The notes: a model not told the origin generated them from the sequence alone. Positions 1 to 9,491 are shown, numbered from the stretch's first letter. The stretch: DNA of 17,872 nucleotides from an uncultured Methylobacter sp. (GCA_903831545.1 CAIKYI010000025.1:1-17872), one strand, 5' to 3'. Program-made: numbers and translations.

Positions 1-354
1 AGTAAATGATTGAATAAAAGTCTAGGATTATATACTGTCTCCTATGTTAGGGACAGTTAAAAAGACGCTTTCATCCGCCTGGCAAAAAAAGCATTAGCTA
101 TAAGCCAGGATATCCGATCAGCAATATTTGAATCTATAACGTTAGTGCCCAGACCGGTCTAAACTATTTTTCAGGCTAAAGCCAGCAAACCTTTTTTCTC
201 TAAAAAGGGAGAAGTAGAAAATTTGAAATCTAATTTTACTCACCTGTTTAGCGTACAGGCCTGAAGACATTAGATTATAAAATAAATCCCACGGCCAGCA
301 GCCAGGCCGAAACAACTTCAACTTATTCGATTTCTTCATTAAAGAACAACCATC

Positions 355-390
355 TAAGTATTTGTACTTATTGTCTGGAGATGTACTTAT
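355..390. repeat. TACTTA repeats, possible operator
   Basis: TAAGTA (355-360) and TACTTA (365-370) form a 6-bp inverted repeat with a 4-nt spacer. The 9-mer TGTACTTAT occurs at 363-371 and again at 382-390, a 19-nt period. It lies about 230 bp upstream of the c-di-GMP regulator and could be a transcription-factor site. Such short repeats can arise by chance in AT-rich DNA. Confidence 0.25.
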
Positions 391-402
391 CTTTATCCTG
401 TG

Positions 403-462
403 TAAGGAATGAAAAAATATACCTCAAGCATTTTGTCCGGGTTATTTAGCTATCGTTCCTTA
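403..462. repeat. 10-bp inverted repeat enclosing 40 bp
   Basis: TAAGGAATGA (403-412) can pair with TCGTTCCTTA (453-462) with a single G-U wobble, enclosing a 40-nt AT-rich loop. It may be a structured leader or a remnant of a small element. No terminator T-tract follows and no function is assigned. Confidence 0.3.
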
Positions 463-616
463 ATGATGTCTGCATACAATCACTCTAACTGATTGTTACT
501 TAACTGATCCCATAAAGCCGACCCGTAAAACATTGTTTCAATCTGGCAATTGAGCTTGGATAAGGCAGACGAAATAACGCTCACCGATCGCCTCACCTAT
601 GTAAAAGGCTCAAGCC

Positions 617-3088
617 ATGTTAGCCAATAAAATAATGATCGTTGAAAATCAGGACGAAGAGGCTATTTCGATAGAACTCAGTCATAAGCTTAAAGAGTTC
701 GGCTACAACGTAATTGCAACTGCTTTTTCTGGCGAACAAGCCATTACTCTTGCAGCCCAGCATATCCCCCATCTTTTGATAATCGACATTGTCCTTAATG
801 GCCACATGGACGGAATCAAGACTGCACGAAAAATTACGGAATCCCTGCATATCCCGATTATTTTTATCAGCGCTTACATAGACACGCCTACCTTGGAACG
901 AGTCAAAGCTTTGGGAGCCTATGGCTATTTACTCAAGCCTTTTCGGCCGGACGAGCTCTGCGCCTCCATCGAAGTTGCACTCTCCAAACATGCCTTGGAA
1001 CAGCAACTAAAAGAAAGCGAACAATGGTTTGCAAAGACCTTACATTGCATCAGCGATGCCGTAATTGCTACAGACCCCCAAGGTAAAATCCGCTTTATAA
1101 ATCCGGTAGCCGAGAAAGTGACGGGGGTTCCACTGGAACTGGCGAAAGGAAAAGCCATCGATGAAATCATGACCCTGTTAACTGAGTCGAATCGCACTGC
1201 CATTGAAAATTCGGCTCAGAAGGCTCTGAAAAGTGGCGCCGTTACGCAACTTAACTGCCCAACATTAATGGTGAATAAGTCCGGACAAGAACTGCCCATT
1301 GATGACGGTGCCGCACCTATACTCAATGATAACGGCGAGTTATTAGGCGCAGTCATGATATTTCGTGACATTACCGAGCGGCGTAAAATAGAAAACTCGC
1401 TTCAGGAAAGCGAACAACGCTTTCACAGTGCTTTCGATCTTGCGGCAATAGGTATGGCATTGGTCTCGGTAAATAACCGATTCTTGCTCGTTAACAATTC
1501 ACTGTGCACTTTATTTGGTTATTCCCAGGAAGAGTTATTGATAGCCAACCTGCAAATGCTGACCCATAACGACGACCATGATAAAGTGTTAAGCCATCAC
1601 CTGCGTCAATTGCTAAGCAACGAACTCCTGTCTTTTCAAATTGAACAAAAGTGTTTCCACAAAATCATTGGCAAAGTGGTTTGGGTTCTCCTCAGCGCTT
1701 CTTTAGTCAGGACAGCCACGGGCGAACCGCAGTATTTCATAATTCAGATCCAGGACATCAGCGATCGCAAGGCCGCCGAGCAACAATTAGTCTATATCGC
1801 CAATCACGACCCCTTAACCGGCCTCCTTAACCGGCTGCAATTCCATGACCGTTTTACCCAGACATTGTCTGCTGTCCAGCGTCATGACGCTAAATTAGCC
1901 TTGATGTTTCTCGATCTGGATCGTTTCAAATTAATCAACGACACCTTGGGCCACAGAATTGGCGACTTGTTGTTACAAGCCGTCAGTGAACGGCTAAAAA
2001 GATCGATTCGTACCAATGATATCCTGGCACGCCTGGGTGGCGATGAATTCATCATTCTCCTGACAGATATCTGCCGGATTGAAGATGTAGCGCGAATCGC
2101 ACAAAATACTATCGATATGCTTTCCAAACCTTTTTCACTGGAAGGCAATGATATTGTGGTGACCTCCAGCATCGGAATCAGTGTCTACCCGGACGACGGC
2201 GAAAACAGTCACGTTCTGTTAACAAATGCCGACACCGCAATGTATAGAGCTAAGGAACGCGGCAAAAACAACTATCAATTTTATACGCTGGAAATGACCA
2301 CAAGATCACTTGAGCGCATGACCGTCGAAAGAGATTTACGCCAGGCATTAACGCATCACGAACTGAGATTGCACTATCAGCCCCAGATAAACGCTGCCAC
2401 CAGCCATTCAGTTTGTGTCGAAGCGCTGCTCCGCTGGCAACATCCTAATTGGGGTCTTGTTTATCCGGACCGGTTTATTGCTATTGCAGAAGAAACAGGA
2501 TTAATCATCCCGATTGGCGCCTGGGTGATTCGCACCGCTTGCATGCAGGCCAAAGAGTGGCAAGAACACGATGGCCCCTTTACCCGGGTTGCGGTAAATT
2601 TGTCTCCGCGACAATTCATTGAAAATGACTTGTTTCAAAGCATTAAGAATATACTCACCGAAACCGGTCTCAAACCTGGCTCACTGGAACTGGAAATCGC
2701 CGAAGCCGCCATTATGCATGACCCGGACAGGGCAAGCTTTGTTTTACAACAATTGCATGATCTTGGCGTAAAGCTGAGTATTGATGATTTCGGCAAAGGT
2801 TTTTCCAGCTTGGCCTATCTGCGACAATTTCCGGTACACAGCGTTAAAATCGACCGCACTTTTGTTCTTAACATCCCTGGCGATGAAAGCAGTATGGCAC
2901 TGGTACGGGCGATTATAGCCCTTGCGCACGAACTTAAGCTTAAAGTGACCGCTGAAGGCGTAGAAACTGAAGAGCAAGCGGCATTTTTAAAACTGCATTG
3001 TTGCGATGAACTCCAGGGCTATTTATATAGCCATCCAGTTAGTGCTGACTCACTGGAAAATGACACCCTCCAGGAACATATCGTTTAA
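617..3088 (+). CDS. Response regulator with PAS-PAS-GGDEF-EAL: bifunctional c-di-GMP cyclase/phosphodiesterase
   Basis: An 823-residue cytoplasmic signalling protein predicted to make and/or degrade the second messenger c-di-GMP. An N-terminal receiver domain (about 5-122) has the phosphoacceptor D57, S85 and K107. The position usually held by the second acid of the pair is N11 (VENQ). Two PAS domains follow (about 137-255 and 266-395, each ending in an 'I..DI..R' type strand). The GGDEF domain has an intact GGDEF at 474-478 and an RTND inhibitory site at 465-468, exactly five residues upstream. The EAL domain has EAL at 602-604 plus the DDFG and AEGVET motifs. There is no membrane segment. 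A possible AAGG Shine-Dalgarno lies 13 nt before the ATG. It appears to be a single-gene unit, and the partner kinase is not in the window. Family assignment is strong. Which activity dominates cannot be read from sequence. Confidence 0.95.
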   Translation: MLANKIMIVENQDEEAISIELSHKLKEFGYNVIATAFSGEQAITLAAQHIPHLLIIDIVLNGHMDGIKTARKITESLHIPIIFISAYIDTPTLERVKALGAYGYLLKPFRPDELCASIEVALSKHALEQQLKESEQWFAKTLHCISDAVIATDPQGKIRFINPVAEKVTGVPLELAKGKAIDEIMTLLTESNRTAIENSAQKALKSGAVTQLNCPTLMVNKSGQELPIDDGAAPILNDNGELLGAVMIFRDITERRKIENSLQESEQRFHSAFDLAAIGMALVSVNNRFLLVNNSLCTLFGYSQEELLIANLQMLTHNDDHDKVLSHHLRQLLSNELLSFQIEQKCFHKIIGKVVWVLLSASLVRTATGEPQYFIIQIQDISDRKAAEQQLVYIANHDPLTGLLNRLQFHDRFTQTLSAVQRHDAKLALMFLDLDRFKLINDTLGHRIGDLLLQAVSERLKRSIRTNDILARLGGDEFIILLTDICRIEDVARIAQNTIDMLSKPFSLEGNDIVVTSSIGISVYPDDGENSHVLLTNADTAMYRAKERGKNNYQFYTLEMTTRSLERMTVERDLRQALTHHELRLHYQPQINAATSHSVCVEALLRWQHPNWGLVYPDRFIAIAEETGLIIPIGAWVIRTACMQAKEWQEHDGPFTRVAVNLSPRQFIENDLFQSIKNILTETGLKPGSLELEIAEAAIMHDPDRASFVLQQLHDLGVKLSIDDFGKGFSSLAYLRQFPVHSVKIDRTFVLNIPGDESSMALVRAIIALAHELKLKVTAEGVETEEQAAFLKLHCCDELQGYLYSHPVSADSLENDTLQEHIV

Positions 3089-3155
3089 GATATTACTGTA
3101 AATTGTCTCCCAAAGTCCCGGTAGCTATAAACACCGTGCCCGGAGCCGGTTCATG

Positions 3156-3161
3156 TATAAT
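3156..3161 (+). promoter_or_regulatory. Perfect -10 box 8 nt before the flippase ATG
   Basis: TATAAT ends 8 nt before the ATG at 3170, so a normal transcription start would fall at or within a base or two of the start codon. No good -35 hexamer sits at 17-bp spacing and no Shine-Dalgarno lies between the box and the ATG. This suggests a leaderless mRNA for the flippase. Confidence 0.45.
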
Positions 3162-3169
3162 TCCGCGCC

Positions 3170-4639
3170 ATGAATATTATCAAAAAACTTGCATCGCAAA
3201 CCGCAGTCTACGGCATTAGCAGTATTTTTGGCCGATTCCTCAACTATTTGTTGGTACCCCTGTATACCTATTATTTTACGGCTGCGGAATATGGGGTAGT
3301 GTCGGAGTTTTACGCCTATGCCGGTTTTTTTTCGGTGCTGTTACTGTTTGGCTTTGAAACCGGCTATTTTCGGTTTCGCGACAAAGAGCATCCAGGTCGT
3401 GACCTTGCCTATTCGACAGCACTGCTATTTGTAGTACTGATTAATCTGGTTTTTTTCGGCTTAATCTTACTGATTAATTCTCACCTTTCAGCCGCGTTAA
3501 ATTATGCCAAGCACCCTGAATATGTGCTGTGCTTTAGTCTGATTCTAATTCTGGATGCTGTTGCCGCAATCCCGTTTGCCCGACTTCGCGCCGAAAACCA
3601 GGCGTTTCGCTTCGCCGGCATCAAGGTCATTGAGATAGGCATTACCATACTGCTTAGCCTGTTCTTTATCATCTATTGCCCCAAGGCTTACGCAAAAGCA
3701 CCTGACTCCTGGGTGGCGCTGGTTTACAACCCGGCAATTGGCATCGCTTACATTTTTATCGCCAATTTAATGGCCAGCTGCTTTAAATTTTTGCTGCTCG
3801 CGCCACAACTGGCAGGACTTGCCTGGGGATTTGACCGGGAATTATTCGGCCGCATGATACGTTATTCGTTACCTATGGTGGTAATCGGTTTTGCAGGCAT
3901 TATCAACGAAATGCTCGACCGGGCCCTGCTAAAGCACTTATTGCCGTATGACTTGCAGACCAACATGAAAATGTTGGGGATTTATAGCGCCTGTTACAAA
4001 CTTTCGATTTTAATGTCCCTGTTTATTCAGGCCTTCCGTTTTGCCGCCGAGCCGTTTTTCTTTGCTTATGCAGGCAACAGCGACGCGCGCAAGATTTACG
4101 CAGTGGTGCTCAAGTTTTTTGTTATTTTCTGCGTTTTCATTTTCTTGCTGGTGACTTTATTTTTAGACTTCTTTAAATACTTTGTCGGCGAGGAATTTCG
4201 TGCCGGCCTTGAAGTCGTCCCGATTTTGCTGCTGGCCAATCTTTGCCTGGGCATTTATGTTAATCTATCGATCTGGTATAGATTAACCGACCGAACTTTA
4301 CTGGGCGCCATGGTATCCCTGGGGGGAGCAGCGCTTACTATCGGCCTCAATATCTGGTTGATTCCGATGCTCGGCTATGTTGGCTCTGCCTGGGCAACTC
4401 TGGTGTGTTACGCGAGCATGGCTATCGTTTCCTATTTACTGGGTAGAAAATATTATCCGGTGGATTACGATGTAAAACGCGTAATCGGTTATATTGGACT
4501 GGGACTGGGCTTATATTTTGCGCACGAACACTTATTGCTGTCGCTAAACTGGCAACCGTGGCTATTATCCGGCACTTTAATGCTGCTTTATCTGCTGATT
4601 ACCCTACTCTCTGAAGGTCGCCAAAATTTAAAAGCGTAA
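3170..4639 (+). CDS. Wzx/MATE-like polysaccharide flippase
   Basis: A 489-residue, very hydrophobic inner-membrane protein, the usual length for the oligosaccharide-flippase (Wzx/RfbX, MOP superfamily) group, with an estimated 12-14 membrane helices. The N-terminus is typical: an amphipathic start, then a glycine-rich first helix with GRFLNYLLVPLYT and the Y..TAAEYG loop. Family members move lipid-linked sugar repeat units across the inner membrane for O-antigen, capsule or exopolysaccharide. No glycosyltransferase or polymerase genes are adjacent in the window, so it looks like an orphan flippase and the substrate is unknown. The ATG has no clear Shine-Dalgarno but sits just after a consensus -10 box. 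Confidence 0.85.
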   Translation: MNIIKKLASQTAVYGISSIFGRFLNYLLVPLYTYYFTAAEYGVVSEFYAYAGFFSVLLLFGFETGYFRFRDKEHPGRDLAYSTALLFVVLINLVFFGLILLINSHLSAALNYAKHPEYVLCFSLILILDAVAAIPFARLRAENQAFRFAGIKVIEIGITILLSLFFIIYCPKAYAKAPDSWVALVYNPAIGIAYIFIANLMASCFKFLLLAPQLAGLAWGFDRELFGRMIRYSLPMVVIGFAGIINEMLDRALLKHLLPYDLQTNMKMLGIYSACYKLSILMSLFIQAFRFAAEPFFFAYAGNSDARKIYAVVLKFFVIFCVFIFLLVTLFLDFFKYFVGEEFRAGLEVVPILLLANLCLGIYVNLSIWYRLTDRTLLGAMVSLGGAALTIGLNIWLIPMLGYVGSAWATLVCYASMAIVSYLLGRKYYPVDYDVKRVIGYIGLGLGLYFAHEHLLLSLNWQPWLLSGTLMLLYLLITLLSEGRQNLKA

Positions 4640-4686
4640 CCCGGACGCCGAGCAATCTCTTTATTTAAGCCACCGAACTGTAACTT

Positions 4687-5826
4687 ATGCCAAATACTCT
4701 GGAATTCAAAGCCCGCTTTATCGGCGGACTCATTTTGCTCTTGCTGGGTGGTTGGGTTTTACACAGCTACATTCCCTTACTGGCTTGGGCCGTAGTACTT
4801 GCCATCACTACCTGGCCTGTTTATAAGCGACTTATTACCAGTAAGGAATTGCAGGGCAAAGTGACCTGGGGCGCGGTCGGACTCACTTTACTGATCGGCG
4901 CAATCATTCTTGCACCGATAGGCTACGGCCTTAATCGCCTGATCAATGAAGCACAAATGCTTGGGCAATTCCTGAATGACGCACAAAATCTCGGTATTCC
5001 GGCACCGGCCTGGCTAGACACCTTGCCCGTGATTGGTCAATCAGCCAAGGATTTCTGGATCGATAATCTCGGCAGCGCTGAAGCGGCAAAAGAATCCTTA
5101 CGTACTCTGGGTACTGGCAGTGCAGTTACTTACACTAAAGATTTTGCCGGACAATTGGTGCACAGTTTTTTTAGTTTTATGATGATACTGCTGGTACTGT
5201 TTTTTATTTATCAGCACGGCCAAGGCTTGAGCCATCAGGTTTTGGCCAGTAGCCGTAAAATCTTCGGCGATACCGGCGTACGTTATGTTTTGCATGCCAC
5301 AACAGCGGTACGCGGCACTGTCAACGGCATGGTGTTGATAGGTTTAAGCAAGGGTTTATTATTGGGTATTGGTTATGCGTTCGCCGGACTAAGTCATCCG
5401 GCCATGCTCGGCGCCTTAACCGGTATTTTTGCAATGATCCCCTTTGCGGCTAAAATTATTTTCGGTGCCTGTTCGCTGGTGTTGGTCGAGCAGGGACACG
5501 CCGGACCAGCCGCCGGACTTTTTATTTATGGCATGGTTCTGACCATTATAACTGACAATTATGTGCGGCCGGCTTTAATTGGTGGCGCAGTTAAACTACC
5601 CTTTCTCTGGACTTTGCTGGGCATTTTTGCCGGCATGGAATCGTTAGGTTTTTTGGGTTTGTTTCTCGGCCCCACTTTGATGGCGGTCTTGATGTCACTG
5701 TGGCGCGACTGGATTGTCGATCTTGACAAGATGTCCAATAATGAAGTCATTACCAGTCATGCGGATCCAATTACCGAAGCACAATTACCCAGTTCTTCTC
5801 CAACCGAATTCGATGATGGACAATGA
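4687..5826 (+). CDS. AI-2E family transporter-like membrane protein
   Basis: A 379-residue integral membrane protein of the AI-2E/PerM (DUF20) family. It has an N-terminal hydrophobic pair (about 10-45), a third helix near 62-85, a soluble stretch, and a block of helices from about 155 to 345 with the characteristic glycine-rich late segments (for example LWTLLGIFAGMESLGFLGLF) and a charged C-terminal tail. Family members have been linked to autoinducer-2 export, Na+/H+ antiport and peptide export, so the substrate here is open. The stop codon overlaps the start of the fatty-acid isomerase by 4 nt (ATGA), which implies translational coupling and joint expression. No clear Shine-Dalgarno precedes the ATG. 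Confidence 0.85.
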   Translation: MPNTLEFKARFIGGLILLLLGGWVLHSYIPLLAWAVVLAITTWPVYKRLITSKELQGKVTWGAVGLTLLIGAIILAPIGYGLNRLINEAQMLGQFLNDAQNLGIPAPAWLDTLPVIGQSAKDFWIDNLGSAEAAKESLRTLGTGSAVTYTKDFAGQLVHSFFSFMMILLVLFFIYQHGQGLSHQVLASSRKIFGDTGVRYVLHATTAVRGTVNGMVLIGLSKGLLLGIGYAFAGLSHPAMLGALTGIFAMIPFAAKIIFGACSLVLVEQGHAGPAAGLFIYGMVLTIITDNYVRPALIGGAVKLPFLWTLLGIFAGMESLGFLGLFLGPTLMAVLMSLWRDWIVDLDKMSNNEVITSHADPITEAQLPSSSPTEFDDGQ

Positions 5827-8150
5827 TCAATAAATCCGCCGTTTATTTGTTTTTTATCCTCCTTTTCAGTAGTTCCAATGCCACGCTATGGGCCGCAGAA
5901 TCGGTATCGTACTTCAACGAGGTTAAACCCATTCTGGATTCGCGCTGCGTGTCCTGTCATTCCTGTTTCGATTCGCCATGCCAACTCAAATTAAGCTCTT
6001 ATGAAGGCTTAAGCAGAGGAGCGTCCAAGAACCCGGTCTATGATCATCAACGCATTAAAGCCGTTGAGCCAAGTCGACTTTTTATCGATGAAACATCCAC
6101 CTCAGGCTGGCGAAACAAAGAGTTTTTTCCGGTACTTAATGAACAGGAGCAATTGCCTGAGACCAATATCGACAACTCGCTAATCGCAAAATTCCTTACT
6201 TTAAAACATGAGCAACCTTTGCCCACTGAAGGTAAATTACCTAAATCGATAGACCTGACTCTGGAGCGGAATTTGCAATGCCCAACCATAGAAGAGTTTG
6301 ATGAACACCAAAAAGCTCACCCGCTTTCGGGAATGCCTTATGCCATGCCTCCGCTATCAGGGACCCAAGAAGACACACTGTTAAACTGGCTAAAACAAGG
6401 CGCTAAAAATGATACGCCGCAACCCTCACTGACGCCTCTGGCTGCCGCTGAAATTAAAAAATGGGAAATGTTTTTAAACGGTAGCTCGTTAAAACAGCAA
6501 CTAAGTTCGCGCTATATGTATGAGCATTTATATATAGGCGACCTGCATTTTAAAGGCCACCCAAACAATGAGTTTTATAAACTCACACGCTCTTCAACGC
6601 CTTCCGGGCAACCGGTCGTGGAACTTAAAAGCGTGCGCCCTTTTGACAACCCCGGCATAGCCAAATTTTATTACCGGCTGCGTCCGATAACATCAACCAT
6701 CGTCGATAAGGATCATTTTGTTTACGAATTAAGCGACAGTAAAATGCGGCGTTTTGAAACCCTGTTTTTAAAACCCAAATTCAACGTCACTCAGTTGCCA
6801 GGCTACGAGCTACATGCTGCAGCCAATCCGTTTAAAACTTTTAGTCAATTACCGGCAGTTTCACGTTATCAATTCCTGCTGGATGATGCGCAATATTTTT
6901 TCTCCGGCTTTATTAAAGGCCCGGTTTGTCGAGGCCAAGCGTCGCTAAATGTTATCAGGGATCAGTTTTGGGTTGCGTTCATAAGACCCCAGCCTGAATT
7001 TAACCAGCAAAACACCCAGTTTCTGGCCGAAAACAGTCAATATCTGCAAATGCCCGCCTCCGACGGCGAAAATATCGGTTTTCTTGAATGGCGTGAATAT
7101 AACCAATGGCAAGAGCATTATTTAAAACACAAAGAAGCGTTCATCAATAACCTGCAACCCCAACATGCAGTTGATTTAAATCTGATCTGGGATGGTGAGG
7201 GCTATAACGAAAATGCCTTGTTAACGGTATTTCGCCATTTCGACAGCGCCACCGTTGTTAAAGGTTTACTGGGTAAACCGCCGCTAACTGCCTGGGTTGT
7301 TGATTATCCAATCTTTGAAAGGATACATTATTTGCTTGCTGCCGGTTTTAACGTATCCGGTAGCATTGAGCATCAAATCACCACGCGTTTATATATGGAC
7401 TTTTTACGCATGGAAGCCGAAAACAATTTTCTTAAATTTATTCCGATAAACCAAAGAAAACTCATGCATGACAGCTGGTATGAGGGCATCGATTTAAAGA
7501 TTTTCAGTTTTTTTGAAACACCCTCCTTTAATACCGATACGGAACCGGCAATACCCTATCAAACGGCTGATTATAAACAGGAGTTTTTTCAAAGCCTCCA
7601 GCAACAACTGGGACGTGCCGGTGGCAAACCCGATTTAATCAATCGCTGCCTGGAAGCGCAATGCAATAGCGCTGACAGTTCGCCGGAACAACGGCAAATT
7701 GATACCATGATGCGCTCCCTGGCTGACTTGAAAGGTGAACAAATTTCAGCTTTACCGGAAGTATCATTTCTGCGGGTAAAAACAGTCAGCCCGGAAAAGG
7801 ATCGTGTTTACACCCTGATTCGCAATCAAAAGTTACTGAACGTATCGTTTATTTTCGGTGAAAATCTGCGGCGCGAACCCAACAAGGACACGCTGACCGT
7901 GCTGCCCGGGTTTCTTGGCAGCTATCCCAATATCTTTTTTGGCGTACCCCAGCAGCAACTGACGGGCTTTATCGAACAACTAAAACAAAGCTCAAGCAAT
8001 GCCAAAGCAGACCTGTTGTACAGTCTTTACGGCATTCGCCGCACTAATCCTGAAATATGGCAGTATTTCGATTGGTTTAATAAAAAATACCATGATGAGC
8101 AACCTGAAGAGTCGGGGCTCTTTGATCTGAACAGATATGAAAACCTGTAG
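5823..8150 (+). CDS. cti: Fatty acid cis/trans isomerase (periplasmic, heme c type)
   Basis: A 775-residue protein matching the Cti family, which converts cis-unsaturated acyl chains of membrane phospholipids to trans without de novo synthesis, stiffening the membrane under solvent, heat or other stress. A hydrophobic signal peptide covers about residues 5-25, with AWA-like cleavage before ESVSYF. Soon after comes a covalent heme-binding CVSCH (C42, C45, H46), with further cysteines at 48 and 53, as expected for this periplasmic cytochrome-c-type enzyme. The length is close to that of the Pseudomonas enzyme. It starts inside the AI-2E gene (ATGA overlap), so the two are probably one operon. 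It ends 12 bp before a convergent gene, with no obvious terminator between them. Confidence 0.9.
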   Translation: MINKSAVYLFFILLFSSSNATLWAAESVSYFNEVKPILDSRCVSCHSCFDSPCQLKLSSYEGLSRGASKNPVYDHQRIKAVEPSRLFIDETSTSGWRNKEFFPVLNEQEQLPETNIDNSLIAKFLTLKHEQPLPTEGKLPKSIDLTLERNLQCPTIEEFDEHQKAHPLSGMPYAMPPLSGTQEDTLLNWLKQGAKNDTPQPSLTPLAAAEIKKWEMFLNGSSLKQQLSSRYMYEHLYIGDLHFKGHPNNEFYKLTRSSTPSGQPVVELKSVRPFDNPGIAKFYYRLRPITSTIVDKDHFVYELSDSKMRRFETLFLKPKFNVTQLPGYELHAAANPFKTFSQLPAVSRYQFLLDDAQYFFSGFIKGPVCRGQASLNVIRDQFWVAFIRPQPEFNQQNTQFLAENSQYLQMPASDGENIGFLEWREYNQWQEHYLKHKEAFINNLQPQHAVDLNLIWDGEGYNENALLTVFRHFDSATVVKGLLGKPPLTAWVVDYPIFERIHYLLAAGFNVSGSIEHQITTRLYMDFLRMEAENNFLKFIPINQRKLMHDSWYEGIDLKIFSFFETPSFNTDTEPAIPYQTADYKQEFFQSLQQQLGRAGGKPDLINRCLEAQCNSADSSPEQRQIDTMMRSLADLKGEQISALPEVSFLRVKTVSPEKDRVYTLIRNQKLLNVSFIFGENLRREPNKDTLTVLPGFLGSYPNIFFGVPQQQLTGFIEQLKQSSSNAKADLLYSLYGIRRTNPEIWQYFDWFNKKYHDEQPEESGLFDLNRYENL

Positions 8151-8162
8151 CCTGATCGATGA

Positions 8163-9257
8163 CTAAAGCTCTGTTTGCAGCCCCGGAATGCCAATGCGCT
8201 GAATGCGCATGGCGTTGTCGCCTTCTTCGTAAACGGGCAATTTCCCTTCTGTTTGCCAAAGTCTGAACGCCAGCGCATGAGATAAAACCCGAATGGGATA
8301 ATCGCGGGGCAACTGCTGCAAATAGGGCTGTATGGTTACAAAATCAGTCGCACCGTATTGTTGCATGATAAAGCGCAAGCCGCCGTTGGCAGGACCTATA
8401 TTGTAGGCGAGCAAACCCAAAAACAGATCGTTGTGCATTTGGGTAAGATAATATTTTAAAGTTGCCGCAGCAATAAAAGCGTTATGCCTGGGATCGAGTA
8501 ATGAAGGTTTACTGACCTCCAGTTTTTTAGCGGCCTGCTCCATAATGGTTTTAGGCACCAAGGTAATTTGAAACAAACCTCGCCCGCCATCTTTGCTATC
8601 TCGGGGTAAAAACGAGGATTCGGTTGCTGCAACGCCTTGCAGCAAATTTTGATCAACGTCAAATACCTTGGCCGCTTCGGCAATGACCGGGTTATAGCTT
8701 TCTGCCCGACCAACCAGTTTTTGCAATTGCACCGGATCATGGCGCCGATACGCGGCATAGACCTGATGAGCCAGCGTGACCCGACCCGCTTCCTGCTTGC
8801 CACAGACCAGTAACCGAAAATGCCCGAAGGCCTGGGTAAAGTGATTTTGCATGACAAACCAACCGATAAGCAGTGCAAAACCAATCGCCAGTGCCGGTGC
8901 CAAGATCGCCGCCCTGCCCTGCAACAATTTACGCAACTTCCACCAACCTATCAACAACATAGCCGCAGCGACTATCAAAGCTAATACGCCGATTGCAAAC
9001 GGCAATAAACTTGTAAAAAAACGGGTCCCGGAAAACCAGTTGGCAGAATAGCCCAATAAAACCATGATCACACAGATTGCGGTTATCGCAAGTCCCAGTA
9101 CTTCAAAACCGATGATCAGGAGTCTATTTCTAAAACTCGCAACCGAAGGTTTGAGCAAAACTTTATTTGCTGTTTTACGTGGTTTACGTGGCTTGGCTTT
9201 AGAGCTGGCGTCTACTTTAACCTTGGCAGGCTTTCGTGGAGTTACTGGATTAATCAT
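8163..9257 (-). CDS. Membrane-anchored lytic transglycosylase (SLT domain)
   Basis: A 364-residue protein on the minus strand. A very basic N-terminal tail (residues 1-45, Lys/Arg/Pro rich) is followed by three hydrophobic segments (about 45-70, 79-105, 115-135). The SLT/lysozyme-like domain covers about 185-345. The catalytic glutamate is probably E213 in ATESSF, with the GRGLFQI segment (226-231) and the AYNIGP motif near 285, all hallmarks of family 1 transglycosylases. These cleave peptidoglycan glycan strands to 1,6-anhydro products. Multiple N-terminal helices instead of a signal peptide or lipobox are less usual and place the catalytic part in the periplasm as an inner-membrane protein. 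It converges on cti and diverges from eutB. Confidence 0.85.
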   Translation of the reverse strand: MINPVTPRKPAKVKVDASSKAKPRKPRKTANKVLLKPSVASFRNRLLIIGFEVLGLAITAICVIMVLLGYSANWFSGTRFFTSLLPFAIGVLALIVAAAMLLIGWWKLRKLLQGRAAILAPALAIGFALLIGWFVMQNHFTQAFGHFRLLVCGKQEAGRVTLAHQVYAAYRRHDPVQLQKLVGRAESYNPVIAEAAKVFDVDQNLLQGVAATESSFLPRDSKDGGRGLFQITLVPKTIMEQAAKKLEVSKPSLLDPRHNAFIAAATLKYYLTQMHNDLFLGLLAYNIGPANGGLRFIMQQYGATDFVTIQPYLQQLPRDYPIRVLSHALAFRLWQTEGKLPVYEEGDNAMRIQRIGIPGLQTEL

Positions 9258-9318
9258 ACAAACACTTCAGGCAAGGTGTTGGTGGCGCATAAATTAAGAA
9301 TGTCAGGCATCATGAGTG

Positions 9319-9324
9319 ATTATA
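9319..9324 (-). promoter_or_regulatory. Candidate -10 box for the transglycosylase
   Basis: On the minus strand this reads TATAAT, 62 bp upstream of the transglycosylase ATG. No matching -35 hexamer is visible at normal spacing, so this is only a candidate. The rest of the 283-bp divergent intergenic region (9258-9540) holds AT-rich sequence and the inverted repeat at 9492-9509. Confidence 0.25.
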
Positions 9325-9491
9325 ACTTGAAAAATATAAGGTACAGATTTAAGCAGATAAACAATGGATTACATCACTATTAGCCTATCGTGAAATTATT
9401 TTTCATCTCCCAAGCTCAGGCCGACTGAAGTTTGTATAGTTCAACTGCAATTTTTAAATTAAGAAACCACAATTCTGTAATACCGTTTTCA

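Larger units (their letters stand above)
1..616. other. Gene-poor region upstream of the c-di-GMP regulator
   Basis: I see no convincing gene here. A 65-codon minus-strand open frame at 142-339 has no Shine-Dalgarno sequence and no recognisable family, so it is not called. A short hairpin (ACTGTC 34-39 with GACAGT 52-57) is followed only by TTAAAA and is at best a weak terminator of something further left. Two repeat structures at 355-390 and 403-462 are listed separately. No well-spaced sigma-70 promoter for the gene at 617 could be read by eye. Confidence 0.5.

Noticed and set aside
142..339. 65-codon minus-strand ORF
   Set aside because: No Shine-Dalgarno, no recognisable family and unusual composition; it lies in a region with no other coding signal, so it is probably chance.
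8456..8884. Long minus-strand ORF inside the transglycosylase gene
   Set aside because: It is an alternative frame of the transglycosylase, which has the full SLT motif set in the other frame.
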